Shown here piece by piece: positions 30,817-41,286 of a stretch of 43,160 nucleotides of DNA. A program made the translations under genes and the position numbers. The notes beneath the pieces are model-generated. The model made no database searches and was not told the origin of the DNA. It was given only the letters and a program-made list of their open reading frames with translations. Source of the stretch: Bacilli bacterium (GTDB lineage: Bacteria; Bacillota_I; Bacilli_A; RFN20; CAG-826); contig JAFSNY010000082.1 of assembly GCA_017447305.1 (NCBI GenBank), positions 1-43,160 on the forward strand, in the 5' to 3' direction. Within the stretch, counting starts at the first letter, position 1. Each line of letters opens with the position of its first letter.

Positions 30817-31578
30817 CTATTTCTCTCCTTCGTACATGGTTATAATTTCATATCCATCTTCCGTGACAATCACAGTGTTTTCGTAGTGGCAAGTTAATTT
30901 GCCATCTTTGCTTTTCACTGTCCATCCATCGCCAAGCACCCTCGTATCCTTTTTCCCTTCGAGAACCATCGGTTCGATGCAAAGGGCCATATGAGGAATG
31001 ATTCTTGGTCCACTTCCCGCTATTCCATAATTTGGAATCGCTGGATCTTCGTGCATGTTTTTACCGATACCATGACCGGTATAATCACGGGAGACATTAT
31101 AACCATAACTTTCGACATATTTTTGGATCGCTTCTGAGATATCACCAATGTGGTTATCCACTTTCACTTGCTTTAATCCTTCGAAGAAAGCTTGTTTGGT
31201 TACATCGAGAAGCTTCTGGGCTCTCTCACTGATGGTGCCGACCTTAAAGGTACGACACGCATCAGCCATATAGCCCTGATACTTCGCTACAACATCTACA
31301 CTGACGATATCACCTTCTCTTAAGACAATCTTTTTTGAAGGGATGCCATGAATCATCGTATCGTTCACACTAACGCAGGCATAGGCTGGGAAATCGTAAT
31401 ATCCTTTTTCCGCAGACGTGCATCCATTTTCTCTAAAGATTCTTTCAACGATAGAATCAATCTCTAAAGTGGACATTCCTGGTTTGATGTTTTCTTCAAG
31501 ATATTTGAAGAGTAGACCGATGGCTTTTCCCGCTTCTTTCATCAAAGCGATTTCACGTGGAGATTTTGCAATGATCAT
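30817..31578 (-). CDS. map: Type I methionine aminopeptidase
   Basis: 253 residues. Metal and catalytic residues are visible: [16 protein letters not shown] (His), [20 protein letters not shown] (two Asp), [12 protein letters not shown] (His), MALCIEPMV (Glu) and [13 protein letters not shown] (Glu). It removes the starting Met from new proteins. It lies 6 nt after adk, the usual order secY-adk-map-infA. Confidence 0.96.
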   Translation of the reverse strand: MIIAKSPREIALMKEAGKAIGLLFKYLEENIKPGMSTLEIDSIVERIFRENGCTSAEKGYYDFPAYACVSVNDTMIHGIPSKKIVLREGDIVSVDVVAKYQGYMADACRTFKVGTISERAQKLLDVTKQAFFEGLKQVKVDNHIGDISEAIQKYVESYGYNVSRDYTGHGIGKNMHEDPAIPNYGIAGSGPRIIPHMALCIEPMVLEGKKDTRVLGDGWTVKSKDGKLTCHYENTVIVTEDGYEIITMYEGEK

Positions 31579-31584
31579 ATTCTT

Positions 31585-32235
31585 TTATTTTTCCAAAAAT
31601 TTAGAAATTTCATCGAGTAATACGTTAGAATCCACTAAGGAATTGAAGGAACTTAGGAGTTTGCGGTCTCTATAGAAGTCCAACAATGGTTTAGTGCTCT
31701 TCACGTAATGGTCTAGACGTACTTTGAGAGCTTCCTCGTTGTCATCCGCTCTTTGCATGAGAGGACCACCGCACACATCGCAAACACCTTCAACTTTTGG
31801 TCTCATGGTGTCAACGTGATATGGGGCGCCACAGCTCTTACAAACGCGACGACCGGAAATACGTCTAATTAATTCTTTCTCATCACAGTCTAAGTTAATA
31901 ACGCTATCGATTGGACGAGATACTTCCTTAGCGATAATTTCTAACGCTTCCGCTTGAGGGATAGTGCGTGGAAATCCATCGAGAAGGAATCCTTTATCAA
32001 GATCATTTTTGGAGAGGCGTTCTCTGACAATGCCGATTGTGACTTCATCAGGAACTAAATCTCCATGATCGATATATGACTTAGCTAATAAGCCAAGTTC
32101 TGTGCCCTCTTTCATTGCTTCTCTAAACATATCGCCAGTTGAGATATGGGCAAAGCCATATTTCGCGACAAGTTTTTTCGCAAGGGTGCCTTTACCCGCA
32201 CCTGGTGGACCCATTAAGATAATATTTTTCTTCAT
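31585..32235 (-). CDS. adk: Adenylate kinase, zinc-LID type
   Basis: 216 residues. The P-loop is MGPPGAGKGTLAKKL; the AMP-binding ISTGDMFREA and LLDGFPRT follow. The LID has Cys-x2-Cys (CKSCGAPYH) and a second Cys-x2-Cys (CDVCGGPL), giving a zinc-binding LID as in Gram-positives. It makes two ADP from ATP and AMP. It is 2 nt after secY. Confidence 0.97.
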   Translation of the reverse strand: MKKNIILMGPPGAGKGTLAKKLVAKYGFAHISTGDMFREAMKEGTELGLLAKSYIDHGDLVPDEVTIGIVRERLSKNDLDKGFLLDGFPRTIPQAEALEIIAKEVSRPIDSVINLDCDEKELIRRISGRRVCKSCGAPYHVDTMRPKVEGVCDVCGGPLMQRADDNEEALKVRLDHYVKSTKPLLDFYRDRKLLSSFNSLVDSNVLLDEISKFLEK

Positions 32236-32237
32236 GA

Positions 32238-33590
32238 TTAACGACCTCCAGAAGCGACGACCTCATCGAATGACTTACCCGCAAGTAAACCATCGATTTG
32301 GCTATTAAGTTCGAGGGCAACACCCACAATAATGATTAAACCTGTTCCACCGAGGGCTAAGGAAGTGTTATTTCCAAAGACACCACTCATCGTTAAGATT
32401 GGAGGTAGCGCGGCGACAAAGGCCAAGGCTAACGCACCAATACAGGTGACACGATTAAGAACTTTTTTGACGTAACGTTCAGTTTCATTACCTGGACGAA
32501 TACCTGGAATGTATGAACCATTCTTTTGGAAGTTTTCCGCAAGTTCTTGTGGATTAATTTGAATGTTGGCGTAGAAGAATGAGAAGGCGATGATTAATGC
32601 GATATAAATCAGGAGCCCCCATGGCATTTTCCATCCACCCATATCGAATAAGGTTGATGAATTAAAGATTCCTAGCCAAGTTGCATTACTATTTTCAGGA
32701 GAGATGAAGGCGGTGACCACGCTTGGTGCCATCATAATCGAACTCGCGAAGATGACAGGAATGACACCAGCGGAGTTGACTTTGATAGGTAAGAAGGAGG
32801 CTTTCGCCATGGACTGAACTTGTCCACCTTTTCCTGAATGTTGAACCGGTATTTTTCTCTTTGATAATTCGATGAATGTAACAAAGGAAATAATCAGTAA
32901 GTAAGCGAGTATGTAGAGGAGGAATTGGAACACCCCTGTTAATTCATGTCCAGTTCCTAAGCTGGTTCCAATCCATTGACTGAAAGCAGACATAATTTGA
33001 TTTGGTAAGGAGCAGACGATACCTGCAAAGATGATCATAGAGATACCATTTCCAATACCTTTAACAGAGATTTGGTCACCAAGCCACATGACAAGCATTG
33101 AGCCCGCCATCATGATGACAATGATATAAATGTAAGTGAGCCATTCATATTTTCCAGCGTTGAAGCTAATGTATGAAGCATCCGCACTTCTAAGGGTTTG
33201 GATGATACCATACGCTTGGACAGCACCTAACATTAATGTTAAGTAACGAGTGGCCATTTCCATTTTCTTCCTTCCGTATTGGCCTTGTCTTTTAAGTTCC
33301 GTAAGTGCAGGAAGGACATCAGTCGCTAGCAAAGACGTAATGATTTGAGCGGTGATGTATGGTGAGACACCTAAGGCGAAGATGGAGAATGTTTGAAGGG
33401 TTCCACCACCTAAGATGTTCATCAAGGCGAGAGCGTTGTTACTGGATAGATAATTTTGTAAGTCACTCTCTATTTTTACACCTGGAACGGTAATCTGAGC
33501 GCCAATCCGGAAGACAAAGAGAATGAGGATCGTAAACATGATACGACCCATGATTTCTTTGTTTCTAAGGATTTGCCCGATTTTTTTCAT
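32238..33590 (-). CDS. secY: Preprotein translocase subunit SecY
   Basis: 450 residues from the ATG at 33588-33590, with GAGGT at 8 nt; an in-frame ATG 8 codons upstream would overlap rplO. Ten membrane segments are recognisable, with ITVPGVKI in the first loop, QYGRKKMEMATRYLT in the second, and SGKGGQVQSMAK and GIRPGNETERY in later cytoplasmic loops. It forms the SecYEG channel. It begins 1 nt after the rplO stop. Confidence 0.97.
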   Translation of the reverse strand: MKKIGQILRNKEIMGRIMFTILILFVFRIGAQITVPGVKIESDLQNYLSSNNALALMNILGGGTLQTFSIFALGVSPYITAQIITSLLATDVLPALTELKRQGQYGRKKMEMATRYLTLMLGAVQAYGIIQTLRSADASYISFNAGKYEWLTYIYIIVIMMAGSMLVMWLGDQISVKGIGNGISMIIFAGIVCSLPNQIMSAFSQWIGTSLGTGHELTGVFQFLLYILAYLLIISFVTFIELSKRKIPVQHSGKGGQVQSMAKASFLPIKVNSAGVIPVIFASSIMMAPSVVTAFISPENSNATWLGIFNSSTLFDMGGWKMPWGLLIYIALIIAFSFFYANIQINPQELAENFQKNGSYIPGIRPGNETERYVKKVLNRVTCIGALALAFVAALPPILTMSGVFGNNTSLALGGTGLIIIVGVALELNSQIDGLLAGKSFDEVVASGGR

Positions 33591-33591
33591 A

Positions 33592-34032
33592 TTAGAGGAC
33601 CTCGGCTTTTCCACCAGCTTTTACAATGGCTTCTTCTGCGGATTTGGAGAATTTATGTGCTTGGACAGTTAAACTCTTATCAAGTTTACCATTACCGAGA
33701 ACCTTAATTCCACAATATTCTTTCTTTACGAGACCATTTTCAATGAGTAATGCTGGGGTAACAACTGTTCCGCTTTCATATCTATTTAAATCGGATAAGT
33801 TAACGACTGCATAGCTAACATGGTTAACGTTTTTGAATCCACGTTTTGGTAAACGTCTCCATAATGGCATTTGTCCACCTTCGAAACCGAGACGGACTCC
33901 GCCACCACTTCTGGAGTTTTGACCTTTGTGTCCAGATCCAGCAGTTTTGCCGTTTCCAGAACCAAGACCACGACCTTTGCGGTAGTGTCTTTCACGTGAA
34001 CCATCGGTATGTTGAAGTTCATGCAATTTCAT
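33592..34032 (-). CDS. rplO: 50S ribosomal protein L15
   Basis: 146 residues: [20 protein letters not shown], then a long Gly-rich basic stretch and [20 protein letters not shown]. The C-terminal domain reads [20 protein letters not shown]. It is only 42 nt after rpsE, so the gene rpmD (L30), normally between them, is absent here. Confidence 0.96.
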   Translation of the reverse strand: MKLHELQHTDGSRERHYRKGRGLGSGNGKTAGSGHKGQNSRSGGGVRLGFEGGQMPLWRRLPKRGFKNVNHVSYAVVNLSDLNRYESGTVVTPALLIENGLVKKEYCGIKVLGNGKLDKSLTVQAHKFSKSAEEAIVKAGGKAEVL

Positions 34033-34074
34033 GTATTTACCTCCTATAATTTCTTTCTAATAAGCAATAACTTA

Positions 34075-34704
34075 TTATTCTTTGCCACGAAGGGCTTTCA
34101 TTTCTTTATAGCTCTTGAGGTTATCTAAACCTTGAGAGGTCGCTCTGATGACATTGATAGGAGCACGGCTACCATAAACTTTGGAGCAAACGTTTTGAAC
34201 GCCTGCGAGTTCAAGGATAGCTCTGACTGGACCACCAGCGATAACTCCAGTACCTTCAGGAGCGGGTTTTAGATAAACATTACATGCACCATATTGACCA
34301 ACGATTTCGTGGGAAAGGGTGTTACCTTTAACGAGTTTGATGTTATGAATGTTCTTTTTTGCAGCTTCGCCGGCTTTTTTGATAGCATCTGGGACTTCTT
34401 GGGCTTTCGCTAATGCGAATCCATATCTACCTTTTCTATCGCCAATAACGACGAGGGCTGTAAATTTCATACGGCGTCCACCTTTAACGGTTTTGGATAC
34501 TCTGTTGATAAAGACCACTCTTTCTTCAAATTCTTTAGGTTGATCTTTACGGTCATCACGTCTTCCACCGCGGCGATCGTTATTTCTGCGATCTCCACGT
34601 GGACGTCTGTTATCTCTAGGAGCTCTTTCTGCATCTTTAGGAGCTTCTTCGGTTGCTTTAACTTCTTCTGCAACTGCTTCAGTAGCTTTGACTTCTTCTG
34701 ACAT
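34075..34704 (-). CDS. rpsE: 30S ribosomal protein S5 with an acidic/basic N-terminal extension
   Basis: 209 residues. The usual S5 core begins near residue 58 ([18 protein letters not shown]), followed by [20 protein letters not shown] and [20 protein letters not shown]. The first 57 residues are an extra low-complexity segment: an acidic, Ala-Glu-rich part (1-25), then an Arg-Asp-Asn-Gly-rich part. S5 normally is about 165 residues. This extension is shared in style with L22 and S17 of this operon. Confidence 0.96.
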   Translation of the reverse strand: MSEEVKATEAVAEEVKATEEAPKDAERAPRDNRRPRGDRRNNDRRGGRRDDRKDQPKEFEERVVFINRVSKTVKGGRRMKFTALVVIGDRKGRYGFALAKAQEVPDAIKKAGEAAKKNIHNIKLVKGNTLSHEIVGQYGACNVYLKPAPEGTGVIAGGPVRAILELAGVQNVCSKVYGSRAPINVIRATSQGLDNLKSYKEMKALRGKE

Positions 34705-34716
34705 GCTTATTTCCTC

Positions 34717-35073
34717 CTAGAATTTTAAGCCAGCTTCACGTGCAGCATCGGCAAGGGCTTTAACACGGCCGTGGTAGATATAACCAGAACGGTCAAAGAC
34801 GACTTTTTCGATTTTTGCAGCGAGGGCTTTCTTAGCGATATCGGCACCGACTTTTTTCGCGGCTTCGATGTTGCTTCCATTTTCAAGTTTGAGAACCATT
34901 GAAGATGAGCTGACTAAGGTCATACCTTTGGTATCATCAATGATTTGTGCCTCAATGTTCTTGTTAGAACGGTAAAGGCAAAGTCTTGGACATTCTGCAG
35001 TTCCAGAAATTTTGCTTCTGACTCTAGCATGACGTCTGACACGTGAGACATTTTTACTTTCTTTAGTGATCAT
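34717..35073 (-). CDS. rplR: 50S ribosomal protein L18
   Basis: 118 residues. [37 protein letters not shown], and [20 protein letters not shown] identify it. It binds 5S rRNA in the central protuberance with L5. The start is 13 nt after rpsE in transcription order toward rpsE, i.e. it precedes rpsE. Confidence 0.96.
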   Translation of the reverse strand: MITKESKNVSRVRRHARVRSKISGTAECPRLCLYRSNKNIEAQIIDDTKGMTLVSSSSMVLKLENGSNIEAAKKVGADIAKKALAAKIEKVVFDRSGYIYHGRVKALADAAREAGLKF

Positions 35074-35093
35074 AACTTGCTTCTACCTTTCTA

Positions 35094-35648
35094 TTATTTT
35101 TTACCGCCAGCGGCAGCACGTTTACCTTCTTTGGTTGGGACATATTCACCTTTGTAGCGAATTCCTTTACCAAGGTATGGCTCTGGTGGTCTAACTTCTC
35201 TAATTCTTGCGGCGGTTTGACCGACGGCTTGTTTGTTGATACCTTCGACGACGATTTCGGTTGGTTGAGCACCGATGGAGATGGTGACGCCTTCTTCAGG
35301 GACGATGGTAATCGTGTGTGAATAACCAGCGCTTAAGACGACGTTTTTACCTTCCATTTGGGCTTTATAACCAATACCTCTCATCTCTAAAACTTTTTTA
35401 TAGCCTTCGGAGACACCAACGACAGCGTTATGGAAGTTGGCTCTCACTGTGCCGTGGTTTTGTTTGGTTTGTTTTAATTCGTTTTCTCTTGTGAAGACGA
35501 CTTCGTTTCCTTTAAGTTCCGCTTTGATACCTTTATTGATGCAAACGACTAATGTGCCTTTTGGACCTTTAACGGTAGCTTGAGCGTCATTTAATTCAAC
35601 GGTGACGCCTGCTGGTAATACGACAGGTTTATTTCCAATACGTGACAT
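35094..35648 (-). CDS. rplF: 50S ribosomal protein L6
   Basis: 184 residues. MSRIGNKPVVLPAGVTVELN, VKGPKGTL, and the C-terminal RPPEPYLGKGIRYKGEYV are diagnostic. L6 lies at the base of the L7/L12 stalk. It stands between rpsH and rplR in the standard order. Confidence 0.97.
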   Translation of the reverse strand: MSRIGNKPVVLPAGVTVELNDAQATVKGPKGTLVVCINKGIKAELKGNEVVFTRENELKQTKQNHGTVRANFHNAVVGVSEGYKKVLEMRGIGYKAQMEGKNVVLSAGYSHTITIVPEEGVTISIGAQPTEIVVEGINKQAVGQTAARIREVRPPEPYLGKGIRYKGEYVPTKEGKRAAAGGKK

Positions 35649-35666
35649 ATCTTCAATACCTCCTTA

Positions 35667-36059
35667 TTACCAAACCCAAGCGATAACTTCACCACCGATA
35701 CCTAAGGTTCTGGCTTGATTATCAGTCATAACGCCTTGGGAGGTGGAAATGATCGCGATACCTAAACCTTTGAGAACGCGTGGGAGCTTTTCACAGCTGA
35801 CAGTCACACGAAGACCTGGTTTAGAGATTTTTCTAAGTCCGGAGATGACTCTGGTGCCATCTTCTGCGTACTTAAGGGTTAATGTTAATTCTTTCTTAAC
35901 TTCACCTTTGACTTTATAGTCAGCGATGAAGCCTTCTTCTTTTAAGATTCTGGCAATTTCCACTTTCATCTTGCTGCTAGGGATCTTGACAGTTTCATAT
36001 CTTAATGCATTCGCGTTACGGATTCTGGTAAGCATATCCGCAATTGGATCAGTCATCAT
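35667..36059 (-). CDS. rpsH: 30S ribosomal protein S8
   Basis: 130 residues from the ATG at 36059, followed by the usual [15 protein letters not shown]; an in-frame TTG at 36068 is too close to the [26 protein letters not shown] and [18 protein letters not shown] identify it. S8 binds 16S helix 21 and in many bacteria represses the spc operon; no test of that is possible here. Confidence 0.96.
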   Translation of the reverse strand: MMTDPIADMLTRIRNANALRYETVKIPSSKMKVEIARILKEEGFIADYKVKGEVKKELTLTLKYAEDGTRVISGLRKISKPGLRVTVSCEKLPRVLKGLGIAIISTSQGVMTDNQARTLGIGGEVIAWVW

Positions 36060-36080
36060 AACTTTCAATATCTCCTTTCA

Positions 36081-36266
36081 TTACCAAGATGATTTTTTCA
36101 TGCCTGGGATTTCGCCTTTGTAAGCGAGTTCTCTTAAACAGATACGGCATAAATGGAATTTGGAATAGACAGAGTGAGGACGTCCACAACGTTCACATCT
36201 GGTGTATTCACGGACTTTAAATTTTTGAGGTCTAGCTTGACGGACCTTTTGACTTGTTTTAGCCAT
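36081..36266 (-). CDS. rpsN: 30S ribosomal protein S14, zinc type
   Basis: 61 residues with [18 protein letters not shown]: a Cys-x2-Cys pair (CERC) and a second (CRIC) bind zinc, so this is the short zinc-ribbon form found in Firmicutes and Mollicutes. It lies between rplE and rpsH. Confidence 0.97.
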   Translation of the reverse strand: MAKTSQKVRQARPQKFKVREYTRCERCGRPHSVYSKFHLCRICLRELAYKGEIPGMKKSSW

Positions 36267-36287
36267 AAATTATTGCGGACTCCTTTC

Positions 36288-36875
36288 TTATTTTTGGAAT
36301 GGCATACCTAACTTTTCAAGTAAGGCATACGCTTCTTTATCGGTGTTAGCGGTGGTAACGACAACGATATCCATACCTCTAACTTTGACAACCTTGTCAT
36401 ATTCGATTTCAGGGAAGATTAATTGTTCCTTGATACCAAGGGTGTAGTTTCCACGACCATCGAAGGCGTTTCTTGATACACCACGGAAGTCTCTAACACG
36501 TGGGAGAGAGATGCTGAGCAACTTATCTAAGAATTCATACATTCTGTTGCCACGGAGAGTGACTTTACATCCGATTTCTTGACCTTCTCTAAGTTTGAAG
36601 GCAGCGATGGATTTTTTCGCTTTGGTAATCACTGGTTTTTGTCCAGAGATTAAGGTGAGTTCGTTGACCGCAGCTTCGAGTCTCTTGCTATCGCTTAAGG
36701 CATCTCCAACACCGATGTTGATGACGACTTTGGCTAATGCTGGGACTTGCATGACGGATTTATATTTGAACTCTTCGAAGAGGGCTGGTTTGACTTCGTT
36801 TAAGTATTTAGCTTTTAAACGGTTCATCGCGACTTTTTCAGCCTTTGGAGCTTCTTTGACTTTCTTTTCTGCCAT
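36288..36875 (-). CDS. rplE: 50S ribosomal protein L5
   Basis: 195 residues from the ATG at 36875; an ATG two codons upstream is 4 nt from AAGGAGG and less likely. The usual start ([20 protein letters not shown]) appears after about 17 charged extra residues. [35 protein letters not shown], and [16 protein letters not shown] are diagnostic. L5 binds 5S rRNA. Confidence 0.96.
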   Translation of the reverse strand: MAEKKVKEAPKAEKVAMNRLKAKYLNEVKPALFEEFKYKSVMQVPALAKVVINIGVGDALSDSKRLEAAVNELTLISGQKPVITKAKKSIAAFKLREGQEIGCKVTLRGNRMYEFLDKLLSISLPRVRDFRGVSRNAFDGRGNYTLGIKEQLIFPEIEYDKVVKVRGMDIVVVTTANTDKEAYALLEKLGMPFQK

Positions 36876-36889
36876 TTTCATTTTCCTCC

Positions 36890-37195
36890 TTATAAGACTG
36901 TGCCGCTCTTCTTCGCGACTCTAACTTTTTTACCCTTAACGATCTTATGACCAATTCTGGTTGGAGTTTTGGTCTTTGGGTCGACTAACATGACGTTAGA
37001 GGCATCGATTGGGGCATAGACTTCAACAATGCTTCCTTCGGAATTTTGTTGAGTTGGTTTTTTGTGTTTTTTGCGGACGTTGACATTTTCGACAACGACT
37101 TTATTAAGTTTTGGATAAACCTTTTGGATGGTTCCAGTCTTACCTTTGTCGTTTCCGGCAATGACAATGACTTTATCGCCTACTTTTAAGTTCAT
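36890..37195 (-). CDS. rplX: 50S ribosomal protein L24
   Basis: 101 residues from the ATG at 37195, which has AGGAGG at 9 nt; a TTG two codons upstream is too close. The KOW motif is [19 protein letters not shown], followed by [20 protein letters not shown]24 starts 50S assembly. It lies 8 nt after rplN. Confidence 0.96.
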   Translation of the reverse strand: MNLKVGDKVIVIAGNDKGKTGTIQKVYPKLNKVVVENVNVRKKHKKPTQQNSEGSIVEVYAPIDASNVMLVDPKTKTPTRIGHKIVKGKKVRVAKKSGTVL

Positions 37196-37209
37196 AGTCA
37201 ATATCCTCC

Positions 37210-37584
37210 TTATAACACTTCTGGGGCGAGGGAGACGATTTTCATGAATCCTTCACCTTTATCTCTTAATTCACGGGCCACAGGTCCGAAGACACGGGTA
37301 CCGATTGGGGAGCCATCTTCGTTAATGATAACAACGGCGTTATCATCGAAGGCGATGGTTGAGCCATTCGCTCTGTTGATGGCATGTTTGGTACGGACGA
37401 TAACGCATCTGACGATATCACCCTTTTTAACTTTACCACCAGGTGTGGCATCCTTGACTGCGCAGAGGATGATGTCACCGATGGAAGATGATTTGCGGTG
37501 GCTACCACCGAATAAGCGGAATGCTCTAACGGATTTAGCACCGGAGTTGTCAGCGACGACAAGATTCGTTTCTGTTTGAATCAT
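37210..37584 (-). CDS. rplN: 50S ribosomal protein L14
   Basis: 124 residues. [20 protein letters not shown] is a little unlike the usual Lys-Val-Leu-Gly-Gly, but [32 protein letters not shown] and [10 protein letters not shown] are clear. It sits at the subunit interface. Two nt separate it from rpsQ. Confidence 0.97.
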   Translation of the reverse strand: MIQTETNLVVADNSGAKSVRAFRLFGGSHRKSSSIGDIILCAVKDATPGGKVKKGDIVRCVIVRTKHAINRANGSTIAFDDNAVVIINEDGSPIGTRVFGPVARELRDKGEGFMKIVSLAPEVL

Positions 37585-37586
37585 AA

Positions 37587-37961
37587 TTACAACGTGACCT
37601 CCTCTTCTTTTGCAGTTTCTTCTTCAGCTTTAGATTCGACAGCTTCCGCTGCTTCTTCAGCTAATTCTTCTTCTACTTCAGCTTTGGCTTCTTTGAGATC
37701 TTCATCACCTTTCTTATCGATAGAGACGAGTCTGAAACGCTTTGTGGCTGAGAGTGGACGGGTTTCCATGATGGTGACAGTGTCGCCAACTTTGGCTTCA
37801 TTGTTTTCATCATGCGCGTAATACTTCTTAGAATATTTCACGCGTTTTCCATACTTAGTATGTCTTTTGTGAGTTTCAACGAGGACAACAATGGTCTTAT
37901 CGTTTTTATCACTGACGACGACGCCTTGAATGGCACGACGACTTGTTACTTTTCTTTCCAT
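37587..37961 (-). CDS. rpsQ: 30S ribosomal protein S17 with an acidic C-terminal tail
   Basis: 124 residues. The normal S17 (about 85) ends near residue 85: [41 protein letters not shown] further 38 residues are Glu/Ala-rich ([20 protein letters not shown] and onward). Acidic tails on S17 are unusual. The upstream spacing to rpmC is 14 nt. Confidence 0.96.
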   Translation of the reverse strand: MERKVTSRRAIQGVVVSDKNDKTIVVLVETHKRHTKYGKRVKYSKKYYAHDENNEAKVGDTVTIMETRPLSATKRFRLVSIDKKGDEDLKEAKAEVEEELAEEAAEAVESKAEEETAKEEEVTL

Positions 37962-37975
37962 TTAAGTTATCCTCC

Positions 37976-38173
37976 TTATTTAGCCTGGAGTTCTCTTTCT
38001 CTGAGAACCATTAAGACTCTTGCGATGTCTTTTCTAACTCTGGCGACTTCTTCACCATGTTCAAGCGCGCCAACGGCTTTCTTTCTACGGAGCTCAAAGA
38101 GTTGTTCTCTGAGGGAGTAGAGTTTTTCATTAAGTTCTTCAGTGGTTAAATCTCTGACTTCATTAATTTTCAT
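37976..38173 (-). CDS. rpmC: 50S ribosomal protein L29
   Basis: 65 residues, helical hairpin: MKINEVRDLTTEELNEKLYS, then FELRRKKAVGALEHGEEVAR and VLMVLRERELQAK. L29 lies beside the exit tunnel. It is 4 nt after rplP. Confidence 0.96.
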   Translation of the reverse strand: MKINEVRDLTTEELNEKLYSLREQLFELRRKKAVGALEHGEEVARVRKDIARVLMVLRERELQAK

Positions 38174-38177
38174 CTAC

Positions 38178-38588
38178 TTATTCTCCTTTCTTAATAACAC
38201 GGCATTTAAGTGGAAGCTTGTAAGCGGCTAAGCGGAGAGCTTCTCTTGCGACGTCTGGATCGACGCCACCGATTTCAAACATGACGCGACCTTCGCGGAC
38301 GACTGCCACCCATTCTTCTGGTGAACCTTTACCGGAACCCATACGAACTTCAGCAGGCTTTTTGGTTTTGGCGAGATGTGGGAAGATTCTGATGTAGACA
38401 TTACCACTTCTCTTGGTATAACGGGAGAGAACCATACGAGCAGACTCGATTTGACGAGCGCTGACCCAGTTTCCTTCGCAGGCTTGTAAGCCATATTCAC
38501 CGAAGTCAACTTTGTTTCCACCCTTGGAGTGACCTTCATATTTAATAATATGAGGACGTCTGAATTTTACTCTTTTTGGTTGTAACAT
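38178..38588 (-). CDS. rplP: 50S ribosomal protein L16
   Basis: 136 residues. [40 protein letters not shown] and [20 protein letters not shown] are diagnostic. L16 helps tRNA placement in the A site. Three nt separate it from rpsC. Confidence 0.97.
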   Translation of the reverse strand: MLQPKRVKFRRPHIIKYEGHSKGGNKVDFGEYGLQACEGNWVSARQIESARMVLSRYTKRSGNVYIRIFPHLAKTKKPAEVRMGSGKGSPEEWVAVVREGRVMFEIGGVDPDVAREALRLAAYKLPLKCRVIKKGE

Positions 38589-38591
38589 GGT

Positions 38592-39263
38592 TTATTCTCC
38601 TTTCTTCTCTTTGCGAGTTGGGCGAATTTCACCACGGCAGATCCAGACTTTGACACCTAAGCGGCCATATTGAGTAGCAGCTTCAGTGCAAGCATAGTCG
38701 ATATCACTTCTTAAGGTATGAAGAGGAATGATTCCTTCTTTATAACCTTCGCTTCTAGCGATATCTGCACCGCCAAGACGACCGGAGACTAAGGTTCTAC
38801 AACCTTTAGCGCCAGCTTTTCTAACTCTTTGAATGGCTTTTTTTTGAGCAGTTCTGAAGGAAGCTCTTTCTTCGAGTTGTCTAGCAATGCTTTCTGCAAC
38901 GATGGTGGCATCTAAGTCAGGATTTTTGACTTCGACGACTTCAACGCGCACATAGTCACCTTTATTTAATAATTTGACTAAATCCTTTTTAATAGTATTG
39001 ATGTTCTTTCCATCTTGTCCGATGACGACCGCTGGGCGGGCCACGAAGATGGAGACAGTCACGCTATATCCTTTATCGGTTTTGGTTCTTTCGATTTCAA
39101 CGTGTGAAAGGGAAGCATCCTTGACCTTTTTAACGAGATATTTACGAATCTTGATATCTTGGTTTAAGAAGACGTGGAAGTCTTTATCGTTAGCGTACCA
39201 ACGAGAATTCCAATCGCGGTTAACACCAATTCTCATTCCAACTGGATTAACTTTTTGACCCAT
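38592..39263 (-). CDS. rpsC: 30S ribosomal protein S3
   Basis: 223 residues. [20 protein letters not shown], the KH domain ([20 protein letters not shown]) and [17 protein letters not shown] identify it. S3 forms part of the mRNA entry channel. It is 16 nt after rplV. Confidence 0.97.
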   Translation of the reverse strand: MGQKVNPVGMRIGVNRDWNSRWYANDKDFHVFLNQDIKIRKYLVKKVKDASLSHVEIERTKTDKGYSVTVSIFVARPAVVIGQDGKNINTIKKDLVKLLNKGDYVRVEVVEVKNPDLDATIVAESIARQLEERASFRTAQKKAIQRVRKAGAKGCRTLVSGRLGGADIARSEGYKEGIIPLHTLRSDIDYACTEAATQYGRLGVKVWICRGEIRPTRKEKKGE

Positions 39264-39279
39264 AGTTTTCCGATTCCTC

Positions 39280-39744
39280 CTATCTCATTTTGACCACAAC
39301 TGTGATGTGGCTGTTTCTCTTGACGAGTCCTGAAGCGCTGCCCTTCGCTCTTGGAAGGTAACGTTTCATTCTAAGTCCATCATTAGCATAAATGCTAGCG
39401 ACGTATAATTTGTCTTCGTCCATGCCGAAGTTGTTAGTGGCATTGGCGATAGCGCTCTTTAATACTTTGAGGACTGGAGCGCTAGCAGCGCGGTTGGTGT
39501 TTTCCAAGATCGCGATTGCTTCTTTGACATCTTTTCCTCTGATGAGGTCGATGACGAGACGTGCTTTACGAGGAGTGATTCTAACGTTGAGAGCGGTGGC
39601 CTTTGCTTCAGTTGGCATTGGTTTCTTTTCTTCGACTTTAGCTTCTTTTTTGGTTTCTTTTACAGCTTTAGAAGCACGTTTTTTCTTAGGAGTTTCTTCG
39701 ACGACTTCTTCGATAGCGGTTTCTTCAACTTTTTTCTTAGCCAT
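39280..39744 (-). CDS. rplV: 50S ribosomal protein L22 with a Lys/Glu-rich N-terminal extension
   Basis: 154 residues. The usual L22 begins near residue 46 ([20 protein letters not shown]) and ends with [20 protein letters not shown]. The first 45 residues are charged and of low complexity ([20 protein letters not shown]). Usual L22 has about 110 residues. It lies between rpsS and rpsC. Confidence 0.96.
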   Translation of the reverse strand: MAKKKVEETAIEEVVEETPKKKRASKAVKETKKEAKVEEKKPMPTEAKATALNVRITPRKARLVIDLIRGKDVKEAIAILENTNRAASAPVLKVLKSAIANATNNFGMDEDKLYVASIYANDGLRMKRYLPRAKGSASGLVKRNSHITVVVKMR

Positions 39745-39760
39745 TGATCTTACCTCCTAA

Positions 39761-40054
39761 TTATTTGCTGGCCGCAGCAGCTTTATCTTCTGCGGTGTGA
39801 CCGGTATGACCGGTGTATTTTCTTGTTGGTGAAAATTCACCAAGTTTATGACCAACCATATCTTCTGTAACGTAGACAGTGATATGTTCTTTACCATTGT
39901 AGACTGCGAAGGTGTGACCAACGAAATCTGGGTAGATGGTGGATCTACGGGACCATGTTTTGATGATCTCTTTTTTGTTTGCAGCATTTAATGCTTGGAC
40001 TTTCTTCATTAAATATTCATCAACGAAGGCGCCTTTTTTCAAACTTCTTGCCAT
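39761..40054 (-). CDS. rpsS: 30S ribosomal protein S19
   Basis: 97 residues. [40 protein letters not shown] and [18 protein letters not shown] are diagnostic. S19 is in the 30S head. It is 19 nt after rplB. Confidence 0.97.
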   Translation of the reverse strand: MARSLKKGAFVDEYLMKKVQALNAANKKEIIKTWSRRSTIYPDFVGHTFAVYNGKEHITVYVTEDMVGHKLGEFSPTRKYTGHTGHTAEDKAAAASK

Positions 40055-40073
40055 ATTTCATTATCTCCTTTCA

Positions 40074-40901
40074 CTATTTACGACGACGGACAATTAAGCG
40101 TCCGCTGGCTTTCTTTGCTTTTCTGGTCTTAACACCAAGGGCACGTTTTCCCCATGGAGTACGTGGAGCGTCACGTCCGACTGGACACTTACCTTCACCA
40201 CCACCATGTGGGTGATCGTTTGGGTTCATGACCGAACCTCTAACGGTTGGTCTTGTTCCCTTCCAACGGGTTTTACCAGCCTTACCAAGGTTGATAAGGT
40301 TTTGATCTTCATTTCCGACGATACCGATGGTCGCACGGCATGTGCCTAAGACTTTTCTAACTTCACCTGAGGTGAGTCTTAAGATGATGTATTTTCCTTC
40401 TGAACCGAGGACTTGTGCATAGGCACCAGCCGCTCTACAGAGTTGTCCACCACGACCTGGTTTTAATTCGATGTTGTGAATTAAGGTACCTTCTGGAATG
40501 TTTCTAAGCTCAAGAGCATTTCCAACGATGATGTCGGTTTGTGGGCCGGAGACGATTTTATCTCCAACTTTGAGATCTTTAGGTGCTAAGATGTATCTCT
40601 TTTCACCATCAGCATAGCTGACTAAGCAGATTCTTGCGTTTCTGTTTGGATCATATTCGACAGTTTTGACAATCGCTGGGATATTATCCTTATTACGTTT
40701 GAAGTCAATAATACGATATTTGCGTTTATTGCCTCCTCCAATGTGGCGGCAGGTGATGACACCTTGGTTATTTCTTCCACCACTTTTGGATAATGACACT
40801 AATAAGCTTTTCTCAGGAGTATTTGTCGTAACTTCGTCAAATGTCGAATTGGTCATTTTTCTACGGCTAGGTGTCGTAGGTTTGTAAGTTCTGATTGACA
40901 T
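40074..40901 (-). CDS. rplB: 50S ribosomal protein L2
   Basis: 275 residues. [40 protein letters not shown] and the C-terminal [20 protein letters not shown] identify it. L2 supports the peptidyl transferase centre. It follows rplW by 44 nt, the longest spacing inside this operon. Confidence 0.97.
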   Translation of the reverse strand: MSIRTYKPTTPSRRKMTNSTFDEVTTNTPEKSLLVSLSKSGGRNNQGVITCRHIGGGNKRKYRIIDFKRNKDNIPAIVKTVEYDPNRNARICLVSYADGEKRYILAPKDLKVGDKIVSGPQTDIIVGNALELRNIPEGTLIHNIELKPGRGGQLCRAAGAYAQVLGSEGKYIILRLTSGEVRKVLGTCRATIGIVGNEDQNLINLGKAGKTRWKGTRPTVRGSVMNPNDHPHGGGEGKCPVGRDAPRTPWGKRALGVKTRKAKKASGRLIVRRRK

Positions 40902-40945
40902 TTTCTTTCCTCCTATAATTTGGAACTAATAGCTTGTCGTTTCTA

Positions 40946-41284
40946 TTATTCCTTGAAGAGGTCAATGGCTTCACCTTCTGCGATGGTGACCACGGCCTTC
41001 TTATAGCCAGCAAGTGTACCCTTATAACGTGTACCTCTGGTTAATTCTTTAGCGCGTACATTTGAGACTTTAACGTCGGTAACCTTAACTTGGAAGATTC
41101 TTTCGAATGCAAGTTTGATTTCGACTTTATTCGCGCTCTTAAGAACCTTGACGGTGACTTTGTTTTCATTTTGCATCAAACTCATGGTCTTCTCAGTGAT
41201 GACTGGTTCGAGGATGACTTCAAAGTCTCTCATCGTGGCTTTTGGGAAGCGCTTGGCTTCTTCGGTTTTCTTTTTTCTTGCCAT
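40946..41284 (-). CDS. rplW: 50S ribosomal protein L23
   Basis: 112 residues, about 12-15 longer than usual at the basic N-terminus (MARKKKTEEAKRFPKATMRD). EVILEPVITEKTMSLMQNEN and VEIKLAFERIFQVKVTDVKV are typical. L23 is at the tunnel exit and docks trigger factor and SRP. It is 2 nt after rplD. Confidence 0.95.
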   Translation of the reverse strand: MARKKKTEEAKRFPKATMRDFEVILEPVITEKTMSLMQNENKVTVKVLKSANKVEIKLAFERIFQVKVTDVKVSNVRAKELTRGTRYKGTLAGYKKAVVTIAEGEAIDLFKE

Positions 41285-41286
41285 AA

